Positions 41,519-50,413 of a stretch of 64,000 nt of DNA are shown here, in pieces. The position numbers and the translations under genes were made by a program. Numbering within the stretch: position 1 is the first letter of the stretch; each line of letters begins with the position of its first letter. The DNA is from Cellulosimicrobium cellulans (GTDB taxonomy: Bacteria > Actinomycetota > Actinomycetes > Actinomycetales > Cellulomonadaceae): assembly GCF_007679345.1 (NCBI RefSeq), contig NZ_VEGH01000018.1, positions 1-64,000 on the forward strand. Reading direction: 5' to 3'. The notes beneath the pieces were generated by a model. The model worked only from the letters and a program-made list of their open reading frames with translations, was not told the origin of the DNA and did no database searches.

Positions 41519-42718
41519 TCAGGCCACCGCGGCCGAGGCGGCCTCGGTGCGCTCGTACACCCGCTGGTGCCCGGTGATCGCCGCGAGCCGGAACGGGCCG
41601 CGCGTCAGCCGCTCGACGTCGTGGTCCCCGCCGTCGACCGGGTTCACCGGGGCGACGATCCGCAGGTACTCGGCGTGCGACACCCGGTCGCGCTCGTCGA
41701 GCAGGCGGCGGTGCGCGGCGGTGCGCAGCCGCCCGCGGTAGCCGGGCTGCACCACGCCGGTGAAGAACTCGCCGACGGCGCCGGAACCGTAGGAGAAGAA
41801 CCCGATCCGCGCCCCGGCCAGGTCCTCGGCCGCGTGGTCGAGCAGCGACACGAGGCCGATGTACATCGACGCGGTGTAGGAGTTCCCGATCGCGCGGTTG
41901 TACCGCAGGGTGTCGGCGATCTGCGCGTCCATCACCTCGGCGTCCCGCGGGGCGCCGACCAGGCGGGTCAGGTGCGCGTGCGCCTTGACGGCCATCTTGG
42001 TGAACGGCTGGTGGTAGACGAACGCGTCGATGTCGCCGAACTCGGGACCGCCCTGGGCGCGGAAGTCCTGCCACGCGCCGGTGAGGGAGTCGGTGTAGGC
42101 GCGCAGCGACAGCCGGCCGTCGACGACCGCGGTCGTGCGGTAGTTCGGGCGCCAGAAGTCCATGACGTCGGTGGTGTGCAGGCCGGAGACCGGCTCGATC
42201 GCGACCAGCCGCGGGTTCGCCGTCACCAGCATCGCGACGGCGCCGCAGCCCTGCGTCGGCTCGCCGGACGAGCCGACGTCGTACCGGGCGACGTCCGAGC
42301 AGATCACGAGCACCTTCTGCTCGGGGTTCCGGGCGACGAGCGCGAGGGCCATCTGCAGCGCCGAGGTGCCGGAGTAGCAGGCCTGCTTGAGCTCCACGAC
42401 GCGCGCGGCGGGGTTCAGGCCCAGCAGGTGGTGCACGTACACGCCGGCCGACTTGGACTGGTCGATGCCGCTCTCGGTCGCGAGCAGCACGGTGCGGATC
42501 GCGGCGCGCTCGTCGTCGGCGAGGTCCGCCACGAGCGGGAGCGCGGCCGCCGCGGCCAGCGTCACGACGTCCTCGTCCGGTGCGCACACGCTCATCCGGT
42601 CCTGGCCGAGGCCCACCGTGTACTTCGCCGGCTCCACGCCGTGCACGGGCGCCAGGTCCGCCAGGTCGAGGTACCGGCCCGCGGTCGCGAACGCCAGGTC
42701 GTCGATGCCGAGCTGCAT
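41519..42718 (-). CDS. Hydroxymethylglutaryl-CoA synthase
   Basis: The enzyme condenses acetyl-CoA with acetoacetyl-CoA to form HMG-CoA, the first committed step of the mevalonate route to isoprenoids. The 399-residue protein has the thiolase fold. Glu82 (LATESGID), Cys114 (ELKQACYSG) and His236 (VYHQPFTKM) fit the catalytic triad. Their spacing equals that of the Staphylococcus enzyme (79, 111, 233 from memory). A GNSYTASMYIGL segment is also typical. It lies downstream of the HMG-CoA reductase gene in the same direction, after a 232-nt gap. Confidence 0.94.
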   Translation of the reverse strand: MQLGIDDLAFATAGRYLDLADLAPVHGVEPAKYTVGLGQDRMSVCAPDEDVVTLAAAAALPLVADLADDERAAIRTVLLATESGIDQSKSAGVYVHHLLGLNPAARVVELKQACYSGTSALQMALALVARNPEQKVLVICSDVARYDVGSSGEPTQGCGAVAMLVTANPRLVAIEPVSGLHTTDVMDFWRPNYRTTAVVDGRLSLRAYTDSLTGAWQDFRAQGGPEFGDIDAFVYHQPFTKMAVKAHAHLTRLVGAPRDAEVMDAQIADTLRYNRAIGNSYTASMYIGLVSLLDHAAEDLAGARIGFFSYGSGAVGEFFTGVVQPGYRGRLRTAAHRRLLDERDRVSHAEYLRIVAPVNPVDGGDHDVERLTRGPFRLAAITGHQRVYERTEAASAAVA

Positions 42719-42829
42719 GTCGGGGTGGGATCCTCTCGGGCTGGACGTCGTCCGCGGGCGGTGACCCGGCGTGGTGACGGGCCCTGCGGTGCGGCCCGCC
42801 GTCGTCGGCGGTCACGCGAGGCCCGGACG

Positions 42830-42835
42830 ACTGTA
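42830..42835 (-). promoter_or_regulatory. Possible -10 box of the HMG-CoA synthase gene
   Basis: The minus strand reads TACAGT. It would give a leader of about 105 nt. The rest of the 42719-42950 gap holds no gene that I can support. Confidence 0.35.
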
Positions 42836-42950
42836 GCCCTGCGTGCGAGCACCGACCAGCGAGCGTCGGGACTCTTCACCTGCTCCACACGGAACGCCGA
42901 CGGCGCCCGGAATCATCCCGTTCGTGAACGTGGTCACGATCACGCCGGGG

Positions 42951-44003
42951 TCAGCCCTTGGCGGGGGTGCCCCGCTCCAGCGTGAGGTGCGCGGCCATGA
43001 GCTCGCCCGGGTTGGTCTGCGCGGCCATCAGCGACAGCTCCCCGCACAGCACGGTCGCCGCGCACAGCACCGCGAGCCGCCGGGCGTTGGCGCCGGGCTC
43101 GCGCTGCTCGCGGCAGCCCAGGCGGGTCAGGTTCTCCTCGACGAAGTCGAGGCCCTTGCCGTTGCCGACGCTGCCGACGATGAGGTTCGGCAGCGTGCAG
43201 GAGAAGTACAGGTCTCCGTCGCGGACCTCGGCGTGGGTCAGGCCCTGGGAGCCCTCGACGATGTTCGCCGCGTCCTGGCCGGTCGCCAGGTAGAACGCCA
43301 GCAGCATGTTCGCGTAGTGCGCGTTCGCCGACCGGAGCCCGCCCGCGAGCATCGTGCCGATCAGGTTCTTGCGGATGTTCAGCTGGACGACCGCCTCGGG
43401 CGTCGTGTGCAGGAACCGCTCGACGTGCCGGCGGGGGAGCACGATCTCGGTCACGACGTTCTTGCCGCGGCCGAGGATGCCGTTGACCGCCGTCGCCTTC
43501 TTGTCGGAGCAGAAGTTGCCGGAGATCGACCCGTACCGGACGCCCGGGACGGTCGCGAGGACGTGGTCCATCAGCGTGTCGGCCGCGTTGGTCACCATGT
43601 TGTGGCCCGAGGCGTCGCCGGTGGTCAGCTCGAAGCGCACGAACAGCAGGTTCGCGGCGATCTGGACGTGCAGGTCGATCAGCCGGGCGAACCGGCTGGT
43701 GGTCGCGACGACCGCCGCCAGCTCCTCGCGGCGGGCGGACAGGTGCTGCCAGGCGGCGAGCGCGGCCTCGGCGTCGTCGGCCTCCAGCAGCACGGAGCGG
43801 GACATGCGCTCGTCGACCAGCGTGGCCTTGATCCCGCCCTCGACCATCGTCGACAGCCGGGCGCCGCGGCGGACGCTCGGCCACAGCGGCGACTCGTACG
43901 TCGCGAGCGGCACCTCGGTCTCGCCGGACATCACGTTGCCGCTGATCCGCAGGGGTCCGACCCAGCGCAGGGGGATCGGCGCGGACGTGTCGGCGGCGGG
44001 CAT
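42951..44003 (-). CDS. Hydroxymethylglutaryl-CoA reductase
   Basis: The enzyme reduces HMG-CoA to mevalonate. The 350-residue protein lacks membrane spans and has an HMGR fold. Visible segments are the glycine-rich SGGNV-like start (LRISGNVMSGE), SGHNMVTNAADTLMDHVL, NFCSDKKATAVNGILGRGK with the catalytic lysine, and SCTLPNLIVGSVGNGKGLDF. The C-terminal histidine is in MAAHLTLERG. GGAGG lies 6 nt before ATG 44003. It is the first gene of the pair with HMG-CoA synthase. The sequence pattern looks nearer class I than the Pseudomonas class II form. Confidence 0.92.
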   Translation of the reverse strand: MPAADTSAPIPLRWVGPLRISGNVMSGETEVPLATYESPLWPSVRRGARLSTMVEGGIKATLVDERMSRSVLLEADDAEAALAAWQHLSARREELAAVVATTSRFARLIDLHVQIAANLLFVRFELTTGDASGHNMVTNAADTLMDHVLATVPGVRYGSISGNFCSDKKATAVNGILGRGKNVVTEIVLPRRHVERFLHTTPEAVVQLNIRKNLIGTMLAGGLRSANAHYANMLLAFYLATGQDAANIVEGSQGLTHAEVRDGDLYFSCTLPNLIVGSVGNGKGLDFVEENLTRLGCREQREPGANARRLAVLCAATVLCGELSLMAAQTNPGELMAAHLTLERGTPAKG

Positions 44004-44110
44004 GGGGACCTCCGGGGATCGGGTGCGGGCGCGCGGCCGGGCGCGGCGGTGCGCGTGGTGCGGCGCGTCGGCCAGCGTAGACGCCGGGCGCACGCCCGTC
44101 CGCGCGGACG

Positions 44111-44116
44111 TACGGT
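44111..44116 (+). promoter_or_regulatory. -10 box of the leaderless LLM oxidoreductase gene
   Basis: TACGGT lies 6 nt before ATG 44123. Confidence 0.5.
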
Positions 44117-44122
44117 CTGTCC

Positions 44123-44899
44123 ATGACGCGACCGCTCCGCATCGGAGTCCAGATCCAGCCCCAGCACGCCGACTACGCGCAGATCCGGGACGCGGTCCGC
44201 CGCGCCGAGGACCTGGGCGTCGACGTGATCTTCAACTGGGACCACTTCTTCCCGCTCTACGGCGACCCGGACGGCAAGCACTTCGAGTGCTGGACCATGC
44301 TCGGCGCCTGGGCGGAGCAGACCAGCCGGGTGCAGATCGGCGCCCTGGTGACCTGCAACTCGTACCGGAACCCCGAGCTGCTGGCCGACATGGCCCGCAC
44401 CGTCGACCACATCAGCGGCGGCCGCCTGATCCTGGGCGTCGGCGCCGGCTGGTTCGAGAAGGACTACGACCAGTTCGGCTACGAGTTCGGCACCCCGGGC
44501 ACCCGGATCGCCGAGCTGGCGTCGGCCCTGCCGCGGATCAAGGCCCGGCTCGCGGCGGGCAACCCGGCGCCGACCCGCGACATCCCGATCCTCATCGGCG
44601 GTGGCGGCGAGCGGAAGACGCTGCGCGTCGTGGCCGAGCACGCCGACGTGTGGCACTCGTTCGGCGACCTGGACACGCTGACCCGCAAGAGCGCGATCCT
44701 CGACGAGCACGGCGCGGCCGTCGGCCGGGACACCGCGTCGCTGGTCGAGCGCAGCGTCGGGGTGAGCGCGGCGCCCGCCGAGGTGGCCGCGCCGCTGGTC
44801 GAGGCGGGCGTGACCCTGTTCACGGTCGGCGTCGGCGGCCCGGACTACGACCTGTCCCTGGTGGAGCAGTGGGTGGCCTGGCGGGACGCCCGGGCCTGA
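44123..44899 (+). CDS. LLM class F420-dependent oxidoreductase
   Basis: The 258-residue protein has the luciferase-like TIM barrel used by F420 or FMN enzymes. It begins LRIGVQIQPQHADYAQI and continues with VDVIFNWDHFFPLYGDPDG. The cofactor segments ISGGRLILGVGAGWFEKDY and PILIGGGGERKTLRVVAEHAD follow. The substrate is unknown. It is leaderless from TACGGT. The stop codon lies in the loop of a perfect 11-bp hairpin. Confidence 0.9.
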   Translation: MTRPLRIGVQIQPQHADYAQIRDAVRRAEDLGVDVIFNWDHFFPLYGDPDGKHFECWTMLGAWAEQTSRVQIGALVTCNSYRNPELLADMARTVDHISGGRLILGVGAGWFEKDYDQFGYEFGTPGTRIAELASALPRIKARLAAGNPAPTRDIPILIGGGGERKTLRVVAEHADVWHSFGDLDTLTRKSAILDEHGAAVGRDTASLVERSVGVSAAPAEVAAPLVEAGVTLFTVGVGGPDYDLSLVEQWVAWRDARA

Positions 44900-44910
44900 G
44901 CCCGGGCGTC
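44885..44910 (+). terminator. Hairpin spanning the LLM oxidoreductase stop codon
   Basis: A perfect 11-bp stem (44885-44895 with 44900-44910) closes on CTGA, so the loop contains the TGA stop codon. Confidence 0.6.
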
Positions 44911-44991
44911 GGCCGGGCCGCCGGCGACCCGGGCGCCGGGCGGGGCCGGCGGCGTGCCCCGGTCACGCGTGGGGTGCCGACCCCGGGGCCC

Positions 44992-44997
44992 TAACCT
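44992..44997 (+). promoter_or_regulatory. -10 box of the leaderless dtxR-family gene
   Basis: TAACCT lies 7 nt before GTG 45005. Confidence 0.5.
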
Positions 44998-45004
44998 TGT
45001 CGGC

Positions 45005-45742
45005 GTGAGCGAGACCAGCGACCTGACCTCCGTGGCCCAGGACTACCTCAAGGTCGTCTGGACGGCGCGCGAGTGGTCGTCCGCACCGGTGACCACGAAG
45101 ATGCTCGCCGAGCGGCTCGGCGTCGGCGCCTCGACCGTGTCGGAGACCGTCCGCCGGCTCGCCGACCAGGGCCTCGTCGAGCACGCCCCGTACGCGGCGA
45201 TCACGCTCACCGAGGAGGGCGTCCGGCACGCGGTGCAGGTCGTCCGCCGGCACCGGCTGATCGAGACGTTCCTGGTCAGCGAGCTCGGCTACGCCTGGGA
45301 CGAGGTGCACGACGAGGCCGAGGTGCTGGAGCACGCCGTGTCGGACCTCATGGTCGAGCGGATCGACGCCCGCCTCGGCCACCCCACCCGCGACCCGCAC
45401 GGCGATCCCATCCCCGCACCCGACGGCACCGTGCCCGCGCCGGCCGCGGACATGCTCTGGGAGCTCACCTCGGGGTCGGGCCGGATCGCCCGCATCTCCG
45501 ACGCCGACCCCGGCCTGCTGCGCTACCTCGCGTCGGTCGGCGTCGTGCTGGACGCCCGGGTCGAGGTCGTCGAGCGCCGGGACTTCGCCGGGATGACCGC
45601 GGTGCGGGTGCTGCCGCCGCTCGACGGCGGGTCGGTCGCGGACGCGGCGGCCGGGGCCGTGGGCGCCGCCGCCGAGGCGCGCCCGGTCGAGCTCGGCGAG
45701 GTCGCCGCGCGCGCGATCTGGGTGCTGCTCGACCCGGCCTGA
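45005..45742 (+). CDS. DtxR/MntR family metal-dependent regulator
   Basis: The 245-residue protein has the family's winged helix (TSVAQDYLKVVWTAREWSS, then LGVGASTVSETVRRLADQGL). A dimerisation/metal-binding domain follows, with LIETFLVSELGYAWDEVHDEAE and LEHAVSDLMVERID. A C-terminal SH3/FeoA-like domain is present, so it is the long IdeR/DtxR form. It probably controls manganese or iron genes. The -10 box and GTG start suggest leaderless transcription. An MFS exporter follows, but with its own promoter. Confidence 0.9.
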   Translation: MSETSDLTSVAQDYLKVVWTAREWSSAPVTTKMLAERLGVGASTVSETVRRLADQGLVEHAPYAAITLTEEGVRHAVQVVRRHRLIETFLVSELGYAWDEVHDEAEVLEHAVSDLMVERIDARLGHPTRDPHGDPIPAPDGTVPAPAADMLWELTSGSGRIARISDADPGLLRYLASVGVVLDARVEVVERRDFAGMTAVRVLPPLDGGSVADAAAGAVGAAAEARPVELGEVAARAIWVLLDPA

Positions 45743-45891
45743 CCCGGGCCCCGGGCCGCGACCGACCGGCCGGTAGGCTGGGCGGCACCGGACTCCTCGC
45801 CGACGCGGTCCGCCGGGACGGGCCGCCGCACCCGTCGGCGCGCTCCGCCGGGTTCCACGCGGTCCACCGACGACGACCGCGGGAGCCGCAC

Positions 45892-47124
45892 ATGCACACG
45901 AGCACGCCGGGCGCCGGGCCCGCCGTCGACACCGAGGTGGTCCTGGACCCGAGCCTGGTCCGCCGCCGCGCGCGGCTGCCGCTGCTGGCGCTCGCGCTCG
46001 GCGGGTTCTCGATCGGCACCACCGAGTTCGCGACGATGGGCCTGCTGCCGCTCATCGCCGAGGACCTCGACGGCACGATCCCCGAGGCCGGCCACGCGAT
46101 CACCGCGTACGCCCTGGGCGTCGTCGTCGGGGCGCCGCTGCTGACCACGATGGCGGCCCGGATGGACCGCCGGAAGCTCCTGCTGGTCCTCATGGCGGCG
46201 TTCACCGTCGGCAACGTGCTGTCGGCGCTCGCGCCCTCGCTCGGCTGGCTGGTGGCGGCGCGGTTCGTCGCGGGTCTGCCCCACGGCGCGTTCTTCGGCG
46301 TCGGCGCGGTGATGGGTGCGCACGTCGCCGGGCCGGGGCGCCGCGGGCAGGCCGTCGCGACGATGATGGCCGGCCTGACGATCGCGAACGTCGTGGGCGT
46401 GCCGCTGTCCACCGTGCTGGGGCAGGCGTTCGGCTGGCGGGTGGCGTTCGTCGCCGTGGGCGTGCTCGGGGCGCTGACCCTGCTGGCCCTGCTCCGGTTC
46501 CTGCCCGGCCTGCCGGTGCGGGACGGCGCGACGGTGCGGGCGGAGCTCGGGGCGCTGCGGAACCGGCGGCTGTGGGTCGCGTGCGCCGCGGGCTCGATCG
46601 GGTTCGGCGGCATGTTCGCCGTGTACTCCTACGTGTCGCCGCTGCTGACCGAGGTCACCGGCATCGCCGAGGCGACGGTGCCCGTCGTGCTCGCGCTGTT
46701 CGGCGTCGGGATGACGGCCGGGACGCTGCTCGGCGGCCGCCTCGCGGACCGGTCCGTGGCCCGCACGGTGCTGCTCGGGTTCGCGTCGACGATCGTCGCG
46801 CTCGTGCTCATCGCGGTGCTCGCGCAGTGGGTCGTGCCCGGCGTCCTGGCGATCGTGCTGCTGGGCGTGACCACGCAGGTGCTCGGGCTGTCGCTGCAGG
46901 CGTGGCTGATGGACCTGTCGCCGTCCGCGCCGTCGCTCGGCGCCGCGCTGTGCCACTCCGCGCTCAACGCCGGGAACGCGTTCGGCGCCTGGGTCGGCGG
47001 CCTCGTGATCGCGGGCGGCCTCGGCTACGTCGCGCCGGCCTGGGTGGGGGCGGGGCTGACCGTGGTCGGCCTGGTCGTCTCGGGCATCGTGCTGGGCGGG
47101 GCCGCCCGCCGGCGCACCGCCTGA
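45892..47124 (+). CDS. MFS transporter, AraJ/YdhP-like (DHA1 group)
   Basis: The 410-residue protein has twelve predicted membrane spans. The first reads LPLLALALGGFSIGTTEFATMGLLP, typical of AraJ-like efflux permeases. The MFS loop motif after span 2 is MAARMDRRKLLL, and GLPHGAFFGVGAVMG is the span 4-5 region. It probably exports sugars or drugs. ATG 45892 has a weak GGGAG site. A TAGGCT box at 45774-45779 could be its promoter. Confidence 0.9.
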   Translation: MHTSTPGAGPAVDTEVVLDPSLVRRRARLPLLALALGGFSIGTTEFATMGLLPLIAEDLDGTIPEAGHAITAYALGVVVGAPLLTTMAARMDRRKLLLVLMAAFTVGNVLSALAPSLGWLVAARFVAGLPHGAFFGVGAVMGAHVAGPGRRGQAVATMMAGLTIANVVGVPLSTVLGQAFGWRVAFVAVGVLGALTLLALLRFLPGLPVRDGATVRAELGALRNRRLWVACAAGSIGFGGMFAVYSYVSPLLTEVTGIAEATVPVVLALFGVGMTAGTLLGGRLADRSVARTVLLGFASTIVALVLIAVLAQWVVPGVLAIVLLGVTTQVLGLSLQAWLMDLSPSAPSLGAALCHSALNAGNAFGAWVGGLVIAGGLGYVAPAWVGAGLTVVGLVVSGIVLGGAARRRTA

Positions 47125-47202
47125 CCCCGACGCGCGGGCGTCCCGCCGGTGTCCGCCGGCGTCCGGCGGCGTCCGGCCCTCCGCCCGCCGAGTGCGGCAG
47201 TT

Positions 47203-47259
47203 CGCGCCGAGCGCGGGGGCTGGGGCGACCGCGCTCGGCGCGGACCACCGCGCTCGGCG
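47203..47259. repeat. Intergenic inverted repeat with an extra arm (MFS-leuS gap)
   Basis: CGCGCCGAGCGCGG (47203-47216) pairs perfectly with 47229-47242 over 14 bp around a 12-nt loop. A further copy of the right arm, CCGCGCTCGGCG, lies at 47248-47259. The rest of the 47125-47333 gap is GC-rich without a gene. Confidence 0.7.
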
Positions 47260-47321
47260 ACACCCGGCCGAGGGCCGCGCGAGGCGCTCGCGCCGCGTCC
47301 GGCGGCGGCTCCGCGCGTCGA

Positions 47322-47327
47322 TAGACT
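47322..47327 (+). promoter_or_regulatory. -10 box of leaderless leuS
   Basis: TAGACT lies 6 nt before GTG 47334. Confidence 0.6.
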
Positions 47328-47333
47328 TCCCCG

Positions 47334-50297
47334 GTGACGTCGCCCGCCAGCACCCAGCCCGATCCCGCCTCCGCCCCGGCCACCGCCGGCGGCCAGGACG
47401 TGCCGTTCCGGTACACCGCCGAGCTCGCCCAGCAGATCGAGCTCCGGTGGCAGGACGAGTGGGTCGAGCGCGGCACGTTCTTCGCGGCCAACCCGGCCGG
47501 CAGCGCGCTGACCGACGGCGACGGCGCGAACGCCCGCGAGGGCGCGCGGCCGTTCTTCGTGATGGACATGTTCCCGTATCCCTCGGGCGCGGGCCTGCAC
47601 GTCGGCCACCCGCTGGGGTACATCGCCACCGACGTCGTCGCGCGGTTCCGCCGCATGCAGGGCGACAACGTGCTGCACGCGCTGGGCTACGACGCGTTCG
47701 GCCTGCCCGCCGAGCAGTACGCCGTGCAGACGGGCCAGCACCCGCGCACGACCACCGAGGCGAACATCGAGATCATGGCGCGCCAGCTCAAGCGCCTGGG
47801 CGTGGCGCACGACCCGCGCCGGTCGTTCGCGACGATCGACCCGGACTACGTGCGCTGGACGCAGTGGATCTTCCTGCAGATCTTCGAGTCCTGGTACGAC
47901 GAGGACGCCGTGCGCCCCGACGGCGGCACGGGTGCCGCCCGGCCGGTGTCGACGCTGGTCGAGGCGTACGAGTCGGGCGCCCGCGCGGTGCCGGACGGGA
48001 TCGACGGGGTGCCCGAGGGCGCCGCGTGGGCCGACCTGGACGCCGTGCAGCGCCGCCGCGTGGTCGACGCCCAGCGCCTGGCGTACGTCTCCGAGACGCC
48101 GGTGAACTGGTGCCCCGGCCTGGGCACCGTGCTGGCCAACGAGGAGGTCACCTCCGACGGCCGGTCCGAGCGCGGCAACTTCCCGGTGTTCCAGCGCACG
48201 CTGCGCCAGTGGAACATGCGGATCACCGCGTACGCCGACCGCCTGGCCGACGACCTGGCGCTGATCGACTGGCCGGAGAAGGTCACCGCGATGCAGCGGA
48301 ACTGGATCGGCCGGTCCGAGGGCGCGCACGTCGACTTCGAGGTCACCGACGCCGACGAGCCGCTGACCGTCTTCACCACCCGCCCCGACACGCTGTTCGG
48401 CGCGACCTACGTCGTCCTGGCGCCCGAGCACCCGCTGGTCGACGCGATCGTCGCCGACTCCGAGCCGGCCTGGGACGAGGACGTGCCGGAGTCCTGGCGC
48501 GGGGGCGCCGCGAGCCCGGCCGAGGCCGTCGCCGCCTACCGCCGCGAGGCCGCCGCCAAGACCGCCGTCGAGCGGCAGGCCGACGCCGGCCGCAAGACCG
48601 GCGTGTTCACCGGCGGGTACGCGCTGAACCCGGTCAACGGCGCGCAGCTGCCCGTGTTCATCGCCGACTACGTGCTCATGGGTTACGGCACCGGCGCGAT
48701 CATGGCCGTGCCCGGCGGCGACACCCGCGACTTCGCGTTCGCCGAGGCGTTCGGCCTGCCCGTCGTGCACACCGTGCAGCCGCCGGAGGGCCACGAGGGC
48801 CCCTGGACGGGCGACGGCGCGATCATCAACTCGTCGAACGACGAGATCAGCCTGGACGGGCTGTCCGTCGCCGAGGCCAAGACCCGGATCGTCGACTGGC
48901 TGGCCGAGCGCAGGGCCGGCTCGCGCACCACCACCTACCGGCTGCGCGACTGGCTGTTCAGCCGGCAGCGGTACTGGGGCGAGCCGTTCCCGATCGTCTA
49001 CGACGAGCACGACCTGCCCATCGCCGTCCCGGAGCAGGCGCTGCCGGTCGACCTGCCCGACGTGCCGGACTACGCCCCGCGCACCTTCGACCCCGACGAC
49101 GCCGACTCCTCGCCCGAGGCGCCGCTGAGCCGCAACGACGACTGGGTCAACGTCACGCTGGACCTGGGCGACGGCCCGAAGGTCTACCGCCGCGACACCA
49201 ACACCATGCCCAACTGGGCCGGGTCGTGCTGGTACTACCTGCACTACCTGGACCCGTCGCACGCGACCGGCCAGGTCGTCGACCCCGCCCTCGAGCAGTA
49301 CTGGATGGGCCCGGGCCACAACCCGGGGGACACCCACGGCGCGGGCGGCGTCGACCTGTACGTCGGCGGCGTCGAGCACGCCGTGCTGCACCTGCTGTAC
49401 GCCCGGTTCTGGCACAAGGCGCTGTACGACCTGGGCCACGTCTCCAGCCGCGAGCCCTTCTACAAGCTGTTCAACCAGGGCTACATCCAGGCGTACGCCT
49501 ACACCGACGCGCGCGGCGTGTACGTCCCGGCCGCCGAGGTGGTCGAGGACGAGTCCGTCGAGTCCGGGTTCACCTGGAACGGCGAGGAGGTGTTCCGCGA
49601 GTACGGCAAGATCGGCAAGTCGCTGAAGAACGCCGTGTCCCCGGACGAGATGTACGCCGAGTACGGCGCGGACACCCTGCGCGTCTACGAGATGTCGATG
49701 GGACCGCTCGACCTGTCCCGCCCGTGGGAGACCCGGGCCGTCGTCGGCGCGCAGCGGTTCCTGCAGCGCGTGTGGCGCAACGTCGTGTCCGAGGAGACCG
49801 GTGAGGTCACCGTCGTCGACGAGGAGCCGACGGTCGAGACGCTGCGCGTCCTGCACCGGACCATCGCCGAGGTCGGCGAGGACATGCAGGGCATGCGGAT
49901 CAACACCGCCATCGCCAAGCTCATCGTCCTCAACAACCACCTGACGTCGCTGCCCGCGGTGCCGCGGACCGTCGCCGAGCAGCTCGTGCTGATGACCGCG
50001 CCCGTCGCGCCGCACCTGGCCGAGGAGCTGTGGTCCCGCCTGGGCCACGAGCGGTCGCTCGCGCACGAGCCGTTCCCGGCCGTCGACCCGCAGTACCTGG
50101 TGCAGGAGTCCGTGACCTGCGTGTTCCAGGTGCAGGGCAAGGTCCGCGGGCGGGCCGAGGTCGCGCCCGACGCCGACGAGGCCACGCTGCGCGAGCTCGC
50201 GCTGGCCGACCCCGGCGTCCAGCGCGCGATGGCCGGGCGCGGCGTGCGCACGGTGATCGTGCGGGCGCCGAAGCTCGTCAACGTGGTGCCGGCCTGA
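47334..50297 (+). CDS. leuS: Leucyl-tRNA synthetase
   Basis: LeuRS charges tRNA-Leu and edits mischarged tRNA. The 987-residue class I synthetase has the HIGH-type motif in SGAGLHVGHPLGY. The editing domain carries TTRPDTLFGATYVVLAPEH. The KMSKS-type loop reads GKIGKSLKNAVSPDEM. An anticodon-binding domain and a C-terminal extension follow, as in actinobacterial LeuRS. A short non-conserved N-terminal tail (STQPDPASAPATAGG) precedes the core. GTG 47334 is leaderless from TAGACT. Confidence 0.97.
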   Translation: MTSPASTQPDPASAPATAGGQDVPFRYTAELAQQIELRWQDEWVERGTFFAANPAGSALTDGDGANAREGARPFFVMDMFPYPSGAGLHVGHPLGYIATDVVARFRRMQGDNVLHALGYDAFGLPAEQYAVQTGQHPRTTTEANIEIMARQLKRLGVAHDPRRSFATIDPDYVRWTQWIFLQIFESWYDEDAVRPDGGTGAARPVSTLVEAYESGARAVPDGIDGVPEGAAWADLDAVQRRRVVDAQRLAYVSETPVNWCPGLGTVLANEEVTSDGRSERGNFPVFQRTLRQWNMRITAYADRLADDLALIDWPEKVTAMQRNWIGRSEGAHVDFEVTDADEPLTVFTTRPDTLFGATYVVLAPEHPLVDAIVADSEPAWDEDVPESWRGGAASPAEAVAAYRREAAAKTAVERQADAGRKTGVFTGGYALNPVNGAQLPVFIADYVLMGYGTGAIMAVPGGDTRDFAFAEAFGLPVVHTVQPPEGHEGPWTGDGAIINSSNDEISLDGLSVAEAKTRIVDWLAERRAGSRTTTYRLRDWLFSRQRYWGEPFPIVYDEHDLPIAVPEQALPVDLPDVPDYAPRTFDPDDADSSPEAPLSRNDDWVNVTLDLGDGPKVYRRDTNTMPNWAGSCWYYLHYLDPSHATGQVVDPALEQYWMGPGHNPGDTHGAGGVDLYVGGVEHAVLHLLYARFWHKALYDLGHVSSREPFYKLFNQGYIQAYAYTDARGVYVPAAEVVEDESVESGFTWNGEEVFREYGKIGKSLKNAVSPDEMYAEYGADTLRVYEMSMGPLDLSRPWETRAVVGAQRFLQRVWRNVVSEETGEVTVVDEEPTVETLRVLHRTIAEVGEDMQGMRINTAIAKLIVLNNHLTSLPAVPRTVAEQLVLMTAPVAPHLAEELWSRLGHERSLAHEPFPAVDPQYLVQESVTCVFQVQGKVRGRAEVAPDADEATLRELALADPGVQRAMAGRGVRTVIVRAPKLVNVVPA

Positions 50298-50413
50298 CGC
50301 TGGCCGAGGGCGCCGACGCCCCGTCCGCCGCGCTGGGCGCGGGGGCGGGGCGCGGTGCCGCGCGCGGCGGCGGGGCTGCTGGAGCGGGTGGTGACGGGGG
50401 TGCGGCGGGCGTC

